DNA of 7,196 nt, taken from JAJFKJ01 sp964443025 (GTDB lineage: Bacteria; Pseudomonadota; Gammaproteobacteria; JABCZS01). The notes below the pieces were generated by a model. It saw nothing but the letters and a program-made list of their open reading frames with translations, did not search any database and had not been told where the DNA came from. Below are positions 1 to 6,060 of this stretch, in pieces (positions within the stretch are counted from its first letter, which is position 1; each line of letters starts with the position of its first letter). The DNA is taken from NCBI GenBank assembly GCA_964443025.1, contig CAYUEL010000100.1, forward strand, positions 1 through 7,196, given 5' to 3'. The position numbers and the translations under genes are program-made.

Positions 1-537
1 AGCACTCAAAAATCCAAACGTACCGCATTAAAGTTATTATTACTTCTAATTGTTTTCTTAGCACCGGTGATCGCTGCGATTTTGGTTTATCAAGCGCGTG
101 ATAATCTGCATTTTGTATCGAAAAATGCTGGGGAACTCATTATTCCTCCTGTGAATATCAGTGAACTTGGTTTGCAACCGTTAGAAAGACGTTGGTGGAT
201 GACGTATTACACACCGGATAATTGCGATGCAACCTGTGACACCGTGTTACAGCATTTTAATACCATGCATTTAAGTCTTGTGAAAAGTCATGATCGATTA
301 GGTGAATTGTTAATCACGGGCGAAACCCATCCTAATATACCTGAAAGAATGACTTATTTCAGGACACAAACGTTAAAACAAAATCTTCCTGCGTCGTTGT
401 TAAAACCCAACCAAACTACCGCGATATGGTTGATTGACCCCAATGGCAATATTATTCTCAGTTACGATCCGAATGAATTGAATAATCTGATGCTGCTTGA
501 TTTGCGACATTTACTCAAGGTATCACAAATTGGCTAA
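1..537 (+). CDS. SCO-like membrane-anchored thioredoxin-fold protein of the cytochrome oxidase cluster (5' partial)
   Basis: The reading frame is open from the first base, so the start codon lies before the window; 178 residues are visible. The visible fragment begins with basic residues and then a single hydrophobic segment (about residues 9-30), giving a protein anchored in the inner membrane with the rest in the periplasm. A CxxxC pair (C-D-A-T-C, visible residues 75 and 79) follows a WWMTYY strand, the arrangement of SCO/thioredoxin-like proteins. The C-terminal part (AIWLIDPNGNIILSY) resembles the last strands of that fold, but I see no histidine equivalent to the copper ligand of SCO1, so copper delivery is uncertain; a thiol redox or chaperone role is an alternative. 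Small proteins of this kind sit between SURF1 and ctaA in many gammaproteobacteria. GTG at 67 lies inside the membrane segment and is not a credible start. The gene overlaps ctaA by 8 bases. Confidence 0.75.
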   Translation, partial: STQKSKRTALKLLLLLIVFLAPVIAAILVYQARDNLHFVSKNAGELIIPPVNISELGLQPLERRWWMTYYTPDNCDATCDTVLQHFNTMHLSLVKSHDRLGELLITGETHPNIPERMTYFRTQTLKQNLPASLLKPNQTTAIWLIDPNGNIILSYDPNELNNLMLLDLRHLLKVSQIG

Positions 538-1480
538 CCATGACTTTTCAAAACTTTGCTTATTCACAACCATGTGGACATTCATCGTCGTTGTATTAGG
601 CGCATTTACGCGCTTAACCGATGCAGGATTAGGTTGCCCGGATTGGCCAGGATGTTACGGCACGATGATTGTGCAAGAAGCCTCCGCGATCGATTCCGCC
701 AAAGCATGGACAGAAATGATTCACCGTTATGTGGCAGGAACATTAGGATTTTTTATTTTAGCGATTGCCATTTGCACCTACATCCCTAAATTACAATTAC
801 AAAAATTTCGTGGATTAAGTAGCGCATTGGTTATATTGGTGATTTTTCAAGCGGCATTAGGCATGTGGACGGTAACAAAGTTATTGCATCCAACCATCGT
901 GATGGCGCATTTATTAGGCGGCATGACTATTTTAAGTTTATTGTGGTTATTGTATTTGCGTACACGGACATTTTCAGGCATCGTGCAAAAAAATAATGGA
1001 TTAACTTGTGCATTAATAATCGCATTGATTTTAGTGATTATACAAATTGCACTCGGTGGTTGGACATCTGCCAATTACGCCGCCATGGCTTGTACGGATT
1101 TCCCTACTTGCCGTGAACAATGGTGGCCCACCTTGCATTGGCGTGAAGCTTTCAGCTTATTGCCACCGCTTAATCAAAACTACGAAGGCGGATTTTTAGC
1201 CCATCCTTCCCGCGTCACGATTCACTTCTTGCATCGCATCGGCGCGTTGATTGTGTTGTTATACGTAGGCTTATTAAGCTTATATTTAATGATTAAAGAA
1301 CCAGCGCTTAAAAAAATTGCAATAATTACTCTGGTTTTATTGTTGATACAAGTCGGATTAGGTATTAGCAATATCCTCTTTGCTTTACCTCTATTCGTTG
1401 CCACCGCCCATAATGGGGTCGGCGCGCTGTTGTTGTTATCGATCGTGAGCTTGAATTGGTTCAATACTGTCAACAAATGA
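530..1480 (+). CDS. ctaA: Heme A synthase (COX15/CtaA family)
   Basis: CtaA is an integral inner-membrane protein that oxidises the C8 methyl group of heme O to a formyl group, giving heme A for aa3-type cytochrome c oxidase. The 316-residue protein has about eight hydrophobic helices. Family hallmarks are visible: GLGCPDWPGC near the N terminus (Cys36, Cys42), ExxHR (Glu62, His65), a histidine in VMAHLLGG (His127), a second cysteine pair ACTDFPTC (Cys188, Cys194), IHFLHR (His232, His235) and ATAHNGVGA (His294). The histidines are the expected heme ligands of the two pseudosymmetric helical bundles. I choose the TTG at 530 because AAGG at 517-520 sits 9 bases upstream; an in-frame TTG at 497 would add 11 residues but has no comparable ribosome site. 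The start overlaps the stop of the preceding gene (535-537), suggesting translational coupling. The stop codon lies within a perfect inverted repeat (1464-1486). Confidence 0.95.
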   Translation: MANHDFSKLCLFTTMWTFIVVVLGAFTRLTDAGLGCPDWPGCYGTMIVQEASAIDSAKAWTEMIHRYVAGTLGFFILAIAICTYIPKLQLQKFRGLSSALVILVIFQAALGMWTVTKLLHPTIVMAHLLGGMTILSLLWLLYLRTRTFSGIVQKNNGLTCALIIALILVIIQIALGGWTSANYAAMACTDFPTCREQWWPTLHWREAFSLLPPLNQNYEGGFLAHPSRVTIHFLHRIGALIVLLYVGLLSLYLMIKEPALKKIAIITLVLLLIQVGLGISNILFALPLFVATAHNGVGALLLLSIVSLNWFNTVNK

Positions 1481-1486
1481 CAGTAT
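1464..1486. repeat. Perfect 9-bp inverted repeat across the ctaA stop codon
   Basis: ATACTGTCA at 1464-1472 and its exact reverse complement TGACAGTAT at 1478-1486 flank a 5-base loop (ACAAA). The stop codon of ctaA (1478-1480) forms the start of the right arm. RNA from this stretch could fold into a stable short hairpin, but no run of T follows, so it is not a standard intrinsic terminator. It may attenuate or protect the ctaA transcript 3' end, or be a protein-binding site about 50 bp upstream of the abiE -35 box. The arms share the core ACTGT/ACAGT with sequences at 1572-1605. Confidence 0.6.
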
Positions 1487-1535
1487 CGTACAAATCTTAA
1501 ATTTCATCATTAAATCAAAGGGTTGCATTCCACTC

Positions 1536-1564
1536 TTGACGATAATGCCTTGCCCTATTATACT
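1536..1564 (+). promoter_or_regulatory. Predicted sigma70 promoter of the abiE operon
   Basis: TTGACG (1536-1541) and TATACT (1559-1564) are separated by 17 bp; each box differs from consensus at one position. The expected start of transcription is near 1570-1573. This lies downstream of the in-frame ATG at 1567, which supports ATG 1609 as the real start of the antitoxin. The promoter would make the toxin-antitoxin pair independent of the upstream oxidase operon. Confidence 0.7.
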
Positions 1565-1571
1565 TTATGTG

Positions 1572-1605
1572 TACAGATAAACTAGTTATAAATAGGATAA
1601 CTGTA
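1572..1605. promoter_or_regulatory. Candidate AbiEi operator or leader hairpin
   Basis: Between the predicted transcription start and the abiEi start codon are nested inverted repeats: TACAGATA (1572-1579) against TAACTGTA (1598-1605) with one mismatch; a perfect AGTTAT (1584-1589) / ATAACT (1597-1602) pair with a 7-base loop that holds the AGG of the ribosome site; and the 8-base palindrome AACTAGTT (1580-1587). AbiEi proteins of studied systems repress their own operon by binding inverted repeats near the promoter, so this is the natural place for the operator. Alternatively it is an mRNA hairpin masking the ribosome site. Neither is proven by sequence alone. Confidence 0.4.
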
Positions 1606-1608
1606 GAT

Positions 1609-2148
1609 ATGAACACCTTGCAAGCCATTGAAACCCTCAGAAGGTGGGACCGGCAACACCGGTATGTTTTCACACATGCCGATCTTCGCAAGCTATTCCC
1701 ACAAGACAAAACTGAGGCATTCAATGAAGGTTTAAGCCGCCTAGTAAAAACCGGCTTATTGGTGCGCGCTTGCCGTGGGGTTTATGTGAATCCTTATGCC
1801 GTATCCAAAGATGCTTACACGCTTGAGCATATTGCCAAAGCATTGCGGCGCGGTAAATTTAATTACGTAAGTTTAGAATCGATGCTGGTTGAGTACGGCG
1901 CTATTTCTCAAATGCTATTAGATAGACTTACCGTCATGACCACCGGACGCGAGGGTATTTATTCCACCCCCTTTGGAACCATTGAATTCACGCACACTCA
2001 TCGATCGCCCTCCGATATTTTAGATAATATTTATACCGTGCCCAATCGACCATTGCGAGTAGCATCCAAAGAAATAGCATGGCGAGATTTAAAACGTGTT
2101 GGGCGTAACATAAACATGGTTGACCTTGAGGTGTTTCATGGCGAATGA
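1609..2148 (+). CDS. abiEi: Type IV toxin-antitoxin antitoxin, AbiEi family
   Basis: This 179-residue protein is the likely antitoxin and transcriptional repressor of a type IV toxin-antitoxin pair, in which the antitoxin counteracts the toxin without a stable protein complex. Residues 17-63 form a winged-helix DNA-binding domain: helices around FTHADLRKLF and EAFNEGLSRLVKTGLL, then the wing RACRGVYVNPYA. Residues about 70-130 (YTLEHIAKALRRGKFNYVS, then LESMLVEYG) match the start of the C-terminal domain typical of the family. The C terminus (RVASKEIAWRDLKRVGR) is basic. I choose ATG 1609, with AGGA at 1594-1597 eleven bases upstream; ATG 1567 in the same frame precedes the predicted transcription start. 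It overlaps abiEii by 11 bases, the usual compact arrangement. The family assignment rests on motif recognition and on the partner gene, which is clearer. Confidence 0.85.
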   Translation: MNTLQAIETLRRWDRQHRYVFTHADLRKLFPQDKTEAFNEGLSRLVKTGLLVRACRGVYVNPYAVSKDAYTLEHIAKALRRGKFNYVSLESMLVEYGAISQMLLDRLTVMTTGREGIYSTPFGTIEFTHTHRSPSDILDNIYTVPNRPLRVASKEIAWRDLKRVGRNINMVDLEVFHGE

Positions 2149-3022
2149 AAATTTTAACGTATTGGTTGATAAAGTATTGCAAGCTCATGAATTATATTAC
2201 ATGCGGCCTGTCATTGAAAAAGAGTTGTTACATTACGATATTTTATTTGCGTTAGATCAAGAAAAATTGCTTGATAAAATCACATTTCAAGGCGGAACAG
2301 CGCTTCGATTATGTTATGGCGGGCAGCGTTTCAGCGAAGACCTGGATTTTGCAGGGGGAAATGATTTTAAATCTTCTGATCTCATGCAAATGAAACAATG
2401 CATTGAATCTTACATTCATGCACGATACGGATTGGAAGTTTCTGTCAAAGAGCCAAAAGATATGATGGAAAATAATGATCGACAAGGTGTCAAAGTAAAT
2501 AAATGGCAAATCAGAATTATTACGGCACCTGATCGTCCTGACATTCCAAAACAAATGATTAAAATTGAAGTTGCTCAAGTTCCTGCCTATAGCGCTCAAG
2601 CAAAAGCATTGAATAATAATTATCTATTTTTACCGGATGGATACAGCGACACATTAGTTCTGACCGAAAGCCTTGAGGAAATTATGGCTGATAAACTTAT
2701 TGCATTTCCTACCTGTCAAAAATACATTCGCTATCGCGACATTTGGGATTTGCAGTGGCTTAAAAAACAAGGTGCATCTATTAATATCGAATTTGTGAAA
2801 AATAAAATTGTCGATTACAAAATTGACAATTATATTAACTGTGTCAAGAACATGATTGCGCAGCTTCACCCCATCATTCATGGCAATGAGTTTAAAGCAC
2901 AAATGTCTCGTTTTATCCCTGTTTCTGTGCAAGAACGTACGCTCAAGAAAGATAAATTTTACGATTTTCTTGAGCAAGAAATGTGCGATATATTGACCCA
3001 AGTATTGGCGATGCTTGGCTAG
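2138..3022 (+). CDS. abiEii: Type IV toxin-antitoxin toxin, AbiEii nucleotidyltransferase family
   Basis: AbiEii toxins (DUF1814) are nucleotidyltransferase-fold proteins; members use or bind nucleotides and stop growth reversibly, and the original AbiE systems block phage by abortive infection. This 294-residue protein has the family signature: GGTALRL (from residue 52) leading to RFSEDLDF, with the paired acidic residues Asp68 and Asp70 of the catalytic site; a KIEV strand (142-145) with the third acidic position; ADK (184-186); and RYRDIWDL (198-205), the conserved C-terminal motifs. All key residues look intact and the length is normal, so the toxin should be functional. ATG 2138 has GAGG at 2128-2131 six bases upstream, inside the end of the antitoxin gene, which suggests coupled translation. 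A TTG at 2120 in the same frame is less likely. The final codons carry the predicted -35 box of ctaB. Confidence 0.93.
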   Translation: MANENFNVLVDKVLQAHELYYMRPVIEKELLHYDILFALDQEKLLDKITFQGGTALRLCYGGQRFSEDLDFAGGNDFKSSDLMQMKQCIESYIHARYGLEVSVKEPKDMMENNDRQGVKVNKWQIRIITAPDRPDIPKQMIKIEVAQVPAYSAQAKALNNNYLFLPDGYSDTLVLTESLEEIMADKLIAFPTCQKYIRYRDIWDLQWLKKQGASINIEFVKNKIVDYKIDNYINCVKNMIAQLHPIIHGNEFKAQMSRFIPVSVQERTLKKDKFYDFLEQEMCDILTQVLAMLG

Positions 3023-3034
3023 CTCGTGTACAAT
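3005..3034 (+). promoter_or_regulatory. Predicted promoter of ctaB inside the end of abiEii
   Basis: TTGGCG (3005-3010) and TACAAT (3029-3034) are 18 bp apart. The -10 box matches consensus at five of six positions. Transcription would begin about 7 bases later, at or just before the ctaB ATG at 3042. No other promoter-like pair of this quality is seen between abiEii and ctaB. The -10 box and its flanks resemble GTACAATA in front of icd (4569-4576). Confidence 0.5.
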
Positions 3035-3041
3035 ACGCCCT

Positions 3042-3926
3042 ATGATAACGACTACATCTACCCTATCAGCTACCCTGCGTGATTACTTTGAGCTTTGTAA
3101 GCCCAAAGTGGTGACGCTTATGCTCATCACGGCAATTGTAGGGATGCATCTGGCGACCAAAGAAGCCGTTCCCGTGGATATTCTGGTGATGGGTTCCCTC
3201 GGTATCGCATTGGCCGCCAGTGCAGCAGCTGTTCTGAATCATTTGGCCGATCAAAAAGCCGACCTTTTAATGGCGCGAACCATGAAACGCCCCATTCCCT
3301 TGAAAAAAGTATCGAATAAACAAGCCCTATTTTTTGCAGCCTATTTAACATTTTTAAGCATGGGCATTTTAATCATTTGGGTTAACCCATTAACAGCGTT
3401 ATTATCATTTGTAAGCTTGATTGGATACGCGGGCATTTATACGTTGGTATTAAAACGTTTAACACCGCAAAACATTGTGATTGGTGGTTTGGCAGGTGCA
3501 ACGCCGCCTTTATTAGGATGGACTGCGGTTACCGGAACCATTTCACCTTTTGCTTTATTATTAGTGTTAATCATTTTCACATGGACGCCTCCGCATTTTT
3601 GGACATTAGCGATTCATCGCATTAAAGATTATCAGAATGCAAAAATTCCTATGTTACCCGTGACACATGGTGTTCCCTTTACAAAAAATTGCATTGTGTT
3701 ATATGCTCTATTATTATTCGGCGTAAGCTTGTTACCCTATGCCGTGGGCATGAATAGTTGGATTTATTTAGCGGGCGCATTAATTTTAAGTACTATATTC
3801 CTAGCCTATACTATTAAACTTAAATTTTCTGATAACCCAACATTAGCGATTAAAACGTTTCATTTCTCAAACATTTATTTATGCTTATTATTTACACTAT
3901 TATTGGTTGATCATTACCTACTATGA
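3042..3926 (+). CDS. ctaB: Heme O synthase (protoheme IX farnesyltransferase)
   Basis: This inner-membrane UbiA-family prenyltransferase transfers the farnesyl group of farnesyl diphosphate to the 2-vinyl group of heme B, making heme O, the substrate of CtaA. The 294-residue product has about nine hydrophobic helices. The first aspartate-rich motif is intact: N66xxxD70xxxD74, followed by M77xR79T80xxRP. The conserved loop YTLVLKRLTPQN then GGLAGATPPLLGW spans about 133-160, and TPPHFWTLAIHRIKDY with NAKIPMLP (182-206) holds the second motif region. ATG 3042 gives the normal family length; a TTG at 3015 in the same frame would add nine poorly conserved residues and overlap abiEii. There is no Shine-Dalgarno sequence in front of ATG 3042, and the predicted transcription start falls at that codon. 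The gene is normally directly next to ctaA; here the abiE pair separates them. Confidence 0.95.
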   Translation: MITTTSTLSATLRDYFELCKPKVVTLMLITAIVGMHLATKEAVPVDILVMGSLGIALAASAAAVLNHLADQKADLLMARTMKRPIPLKKVSNKQALFFAAYLTFLSMGILIIWVNPLTALLSFVSLIGYAGIYTLVLKRLTPQNIVIGGLAGATPPLLGWTAVTGTISPFALLLVLIIFTWTPPHFWTLAIHRIKDYQNAKIPMLPVTHGVPFTKNCIVLYALLLFGVSLLPYAVGMNSWIYLAGALILSTIFLAYTIKLKFSDNPTLAIKTFHFSNIYLCLLFTLLLVDHYLL

Positions 3927-4561
3927 AAAACATTACAAATAACAAATGGATTCCAATATTATTGTTGATGCCATTGCTTGCATTAGGTGCCGGTGGTTAT
4001 GCAAAGCTTACAGATAATAATAACGTTCCCCGTGAAATCAGCGGTATTTATTTCGTTGAGCCCGAACATGTGGTCCCCTTTCAACTCGATGCAACGAATG
4101 GCAATAGTTTTACGGATGAGGATTTTAAAGACCAATGGACGTTGATGTTTTTTGGATTCACTTATTGTCCCGATGTTTGCCCTACTACATTGGCAATGTT
4201 AGATAAAATCGTAAAACAATTATCGATTGAACACCCGGATATAAAAACACCCCATGTTGTTTTCATTTCTGTAGATCCTGAACGTGATAATCTTGATAAA
4301 CTAAAAAATTACGTTACTTATTTTAATCAAGATTTTATTGCAGCGACAGGATCGCCTGTGCAATTGCGTAAATTGGCACGTCAAGTCGGTGTTGTATATG
4401 ATAAGGTTTTTATAAATCCGAATGAACCAGAAAGTTACTTGATGGAACATTCAACCAGTATCAGTTTGATTAATCCGCAAGGTGGCGTGCAAGCTATTTT
4501 TACGGCACCGCATGATGCTGATACACTTTCAAAAGATATTCTTGCGGTTGTGTCAGAGTAA
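3923..4561 (+). CDS. SCO1/SenC family copper chaperone for cytochrome c oxidase
   Basis: SCO proteins are membrane-anchored periplasmic thioredoxin-fold proteins that bind copper and help form the CuA centre of oxidase subunit II. The 212-residue product has a single N-terminal hydrophobic anchor (about residues 9-25). The copper-binding motif is FTYCPDVCP with Cys82 and Cys86, and the third ligand is His176 in LMEHST; VDPERD (117-122) is the other family signature. All three copper ligands are present, in contrast to the related protein at the start of the window. The start ATG overlaps the ctaB stop codon as ATGA, and no clear Shine-Dalgarno sequence is visible, so translation is probably coupled to ctaB. 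No hairpin terminator is evident after the stop. Confidence 0.95.
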   Translation: MKNITNNKWIPILLLMPLLALGAGGYAKLTDNNNVPREISGIYFVEPEHVVPFQLDATNGNSFTDEDFKDQWTLMFFGFTYCPDVCPTTLAMLDKIVKQLSIEHPDIKTPHVVFISVDPERDNLDKLKNYVTYFNQDFIAATGSPVQLRKLARQVGVVYDKVFINPNEPESYLMEHSTSISLINPQGGVQAIFTAPHDADTLSKDILAVVSE

Positions 4562-4583
4562 AAATAGAGTACAATAATATAAT
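4548..4583 (+). promoter_or_regulatory. Predicted promoter region of icd
   Basis: TTGTGT (4548-4553) and TACAAT (4570-4575) are 16 bp apart. A perfect TATAAT also occurs at 4578-4583 but lacks a good -35 box at the right distance. The stretch from 4561 to 4590 is very AT-rich. Either -10 box would give a leader of about 25-35 bases carrying the icd ribosome site (AAAGG, 4602-4606, eight bases before the ATG). I cannot tell which -10 is used. Confidence 0.45.
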
Positions 4584-4614
4584 AACCAAACCCTCATTTT
4601 GAAAGGTAAGAAAC

Positions 4615-6060
4615 ATGACACATAAAACTCCGATTACCGTGGCTCACGGCGATGGCATTGGCCCAGAAATTATGGCGGCTACGTTAAAAATTATGGATGC
4701 TGCAGGCGCACGTCTTGCAATAGAAACCATCGAGATTGGCGAAAAGATTTATAACGAGGGCATTAAAAACGGTATTCGTCCCGAAGCGTGGGAATCGCTT
4801 AAGCGCACGAAAGTATTTTTAAAAGCACCCATCACAACACCTCAAGGCGGTGGTTTCAAAAGCTTGAACGTAACCGTGCGTAAAACATTAGGCATGTACG
4901 CGAATGTAAGACCTTGCGTTTCTTATGCGCCTTTCATTCAAACCAAACATCCAAATATGGATTTAGTGATCGTACGTGAAAATGAAGAAGATTTATACGC
5001 TGGCATTGAATACCAACAATCTCCTGAAGTGGTTGCAAGTATAAAATTGATTACTTCACCCGGCTCTGAAAAAATCAACCGTTATGCATTTGAATATGCA
5101 ACATTGAACAATCGAAAAAAAGTAACATGCTTTACAAAAGATAACATCATGAAAATGTCAGATGGTTTGTTCCATCATATTTTTGATCGCGTTGCAGCGG
5201 AATATCCCAGGATTGAAAATGAACATTGGATCGTTGATATTGGCAGTGCCAAATTAGCAGATACACCGGAAGTATTTGATGTGATCGTATTACCTAATTT
5301 GTACGGCGATATTTTATCCGATGTGGCTGCGCAAATTGCAGGATCTGTTGGTTTAGCAGGTTCCGCTAATATCGGTGATTATTGCTCCATGTTTGAAGCC
5401 ATTCATGGCAGCGCGCCTCGTCGTGCCGGACAAAACTTAGCGAATCCATCTGGTTTATTACATGGCGCAATCATGATGTTGGTTCACATTGGTCAACCAG
5501 ATGTTGCAACCAACGTACATAATGCATGGTTAAAAACTATCGAAGATGGTATTCATACCTATGACGTTTATGATGAATCTGTCAGTAAAGAAAAAGTAGG
5601 TACGCGCGAATTTGCCGATGCAGTCATTGCACGTCTAGGGCAAAAACCTGCAACATTAAAATCCGTGCAATACGAATCTAAAGGCGAAGCAAAACCTATT
5701 ACATTGCAATTTAAAGATGAAGTAAAAACACGCGCATTAGTAGGCGTGGATGTTTCTGTTTATTGGCCTAATCGCAACACCAATGAATTAGCTGCGAAAA
5801 TGCAACGTTTGAATGCAAATAAATTAGAGTTGGCCATGGTAACATCCCGTGGATCCAAAGTTTGGCCTGATGGTATTCCTGAAACATTTCGTACTGATCA
5901 AAGTACTTGCCGTTTTCGTGCAGTTGAAAATGTTGTTAAACATGCAGATGTGGTTGCATTGTTGGATGGCATTAACAAAGCCGGTATTGAATTTATCAAA
6001 ACAGAATTGTTATACGACTTTGATGGGAAACCAGTTTATTCAAAAGGGCAAGGCGAATAA
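4615..6060 (+). CDS. icd: Isocitrate dehydrogenase, Rickettsia/Thermus type (probably NADP-dependent)
   Basis: The enzyme oxidatively decarboxylates isocitrate to 2-oxoglutarate in the TCA cycle. The 481-residue protein begins with ITVAHGDGIGPEI, the beta-decarboxylating dehydrogenase start. Isocitrate-binding residues are visible in SLNVTVRKT (83-91, with Ser83, Asn85, Arg89), Arg99 and Arg121; Tyr128 is the catalytic tyrosine, Lys175 in FTKDN the catalytic lysine region, and NLYGDILSDVAA (228-239) supplies the metal-binding aspartates. Length and a C-terminal extension after about residue 340 match the type described from Rickettsia and Thermus rather than the 416-residue E. coli enzyme. 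In the adenosine-binding loop HGSAP is followed by Arg269-Arg270, where NAD enzymes have Asp-Ile and NADP enzymes Lys-Tyr; two basic residues argue for NADP. AAAGG eight bases before ATG 4615 is a good ribosome site. Confidence 0.93.
   Translation: MTHKTPITVAHGDGIGPEIMAATLKIMDAAGARLAIETIEIGEKIYNEGIKNGIRPEAWESLKRTKVFLKAPITTPQGGGFKSLNVTVRKTLGMYANVRPCVSYAPFIQTKHPNMDLVIVRENEEDLYAGIEYQQSPEVVASIKLITSPGSEKINRYAFEYATLNNRKKVTCFTKDNIMKMSDGLFHHIFDRVAAEYPRIENEHWIVDIGSAKLADTPEVFDVIVLPNLYGDILSDVAAQIAGSVGLAGSANIGDYCSMFEAIHGSAPRRAGQNLANPSGLLHGAIMMLVHIGQPDVATNVHNAWLKTIEDGIHTYDVYDESVSKEKVGTREFADAVIARLGQKPATLKSVQYESKGEAKPITLQFKDEVKTRALVGVDVSVYWPNRNTNELAAKMQRLNANKLELAMVTSRGSKVWPDGIPETFRTDQSTCRFRAVENVVKHADVVALLDGINKAGIEFIKTELLYDFDGKPVYSKGQGE

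Larger units (their letters stand above)
1481..1608. other. ctaA-abiEi intergenic region (128 bp)
   Basis: This is the only sizeable non-coding stretch in the window. It holds the right arm of the inverted repeat around the ctaA stop, an AT-rich segment (1490-1520) without recognisable boxes, the abiE promoter and the nested repeats before abiEi. No T-run terminator is seen, so ctaA transcripts may read into abiE. TCGTACAAAT (1486-1495) resembles TCGTGTACAAT (3024-3034) on the other side of the abiE pair; whether this marks the insertion limits is unclear. Confidence 0.5.

Noticed and set aside
497..529. Longer ctaA starting at TTG 497
   Set aside because: No ribosome site at a suitable distance; TTG 530 has AAGG nine bases upstream and gives a normal N terminus.
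1567..1608. Upstream in-frame ATG that would add 14 residues to AbiEi
   Set aside because: It lies before the predicted transcription start and has no ribosome site; ATG 1609 has AGGA upstream and begins where the winged-helix domain is expected.
2309..3001. Minus-strand open frames opposite abiEii
   Set aside because: They mirror a gene with clear family motifs, have no recognisable domains and no good ribosome sites.
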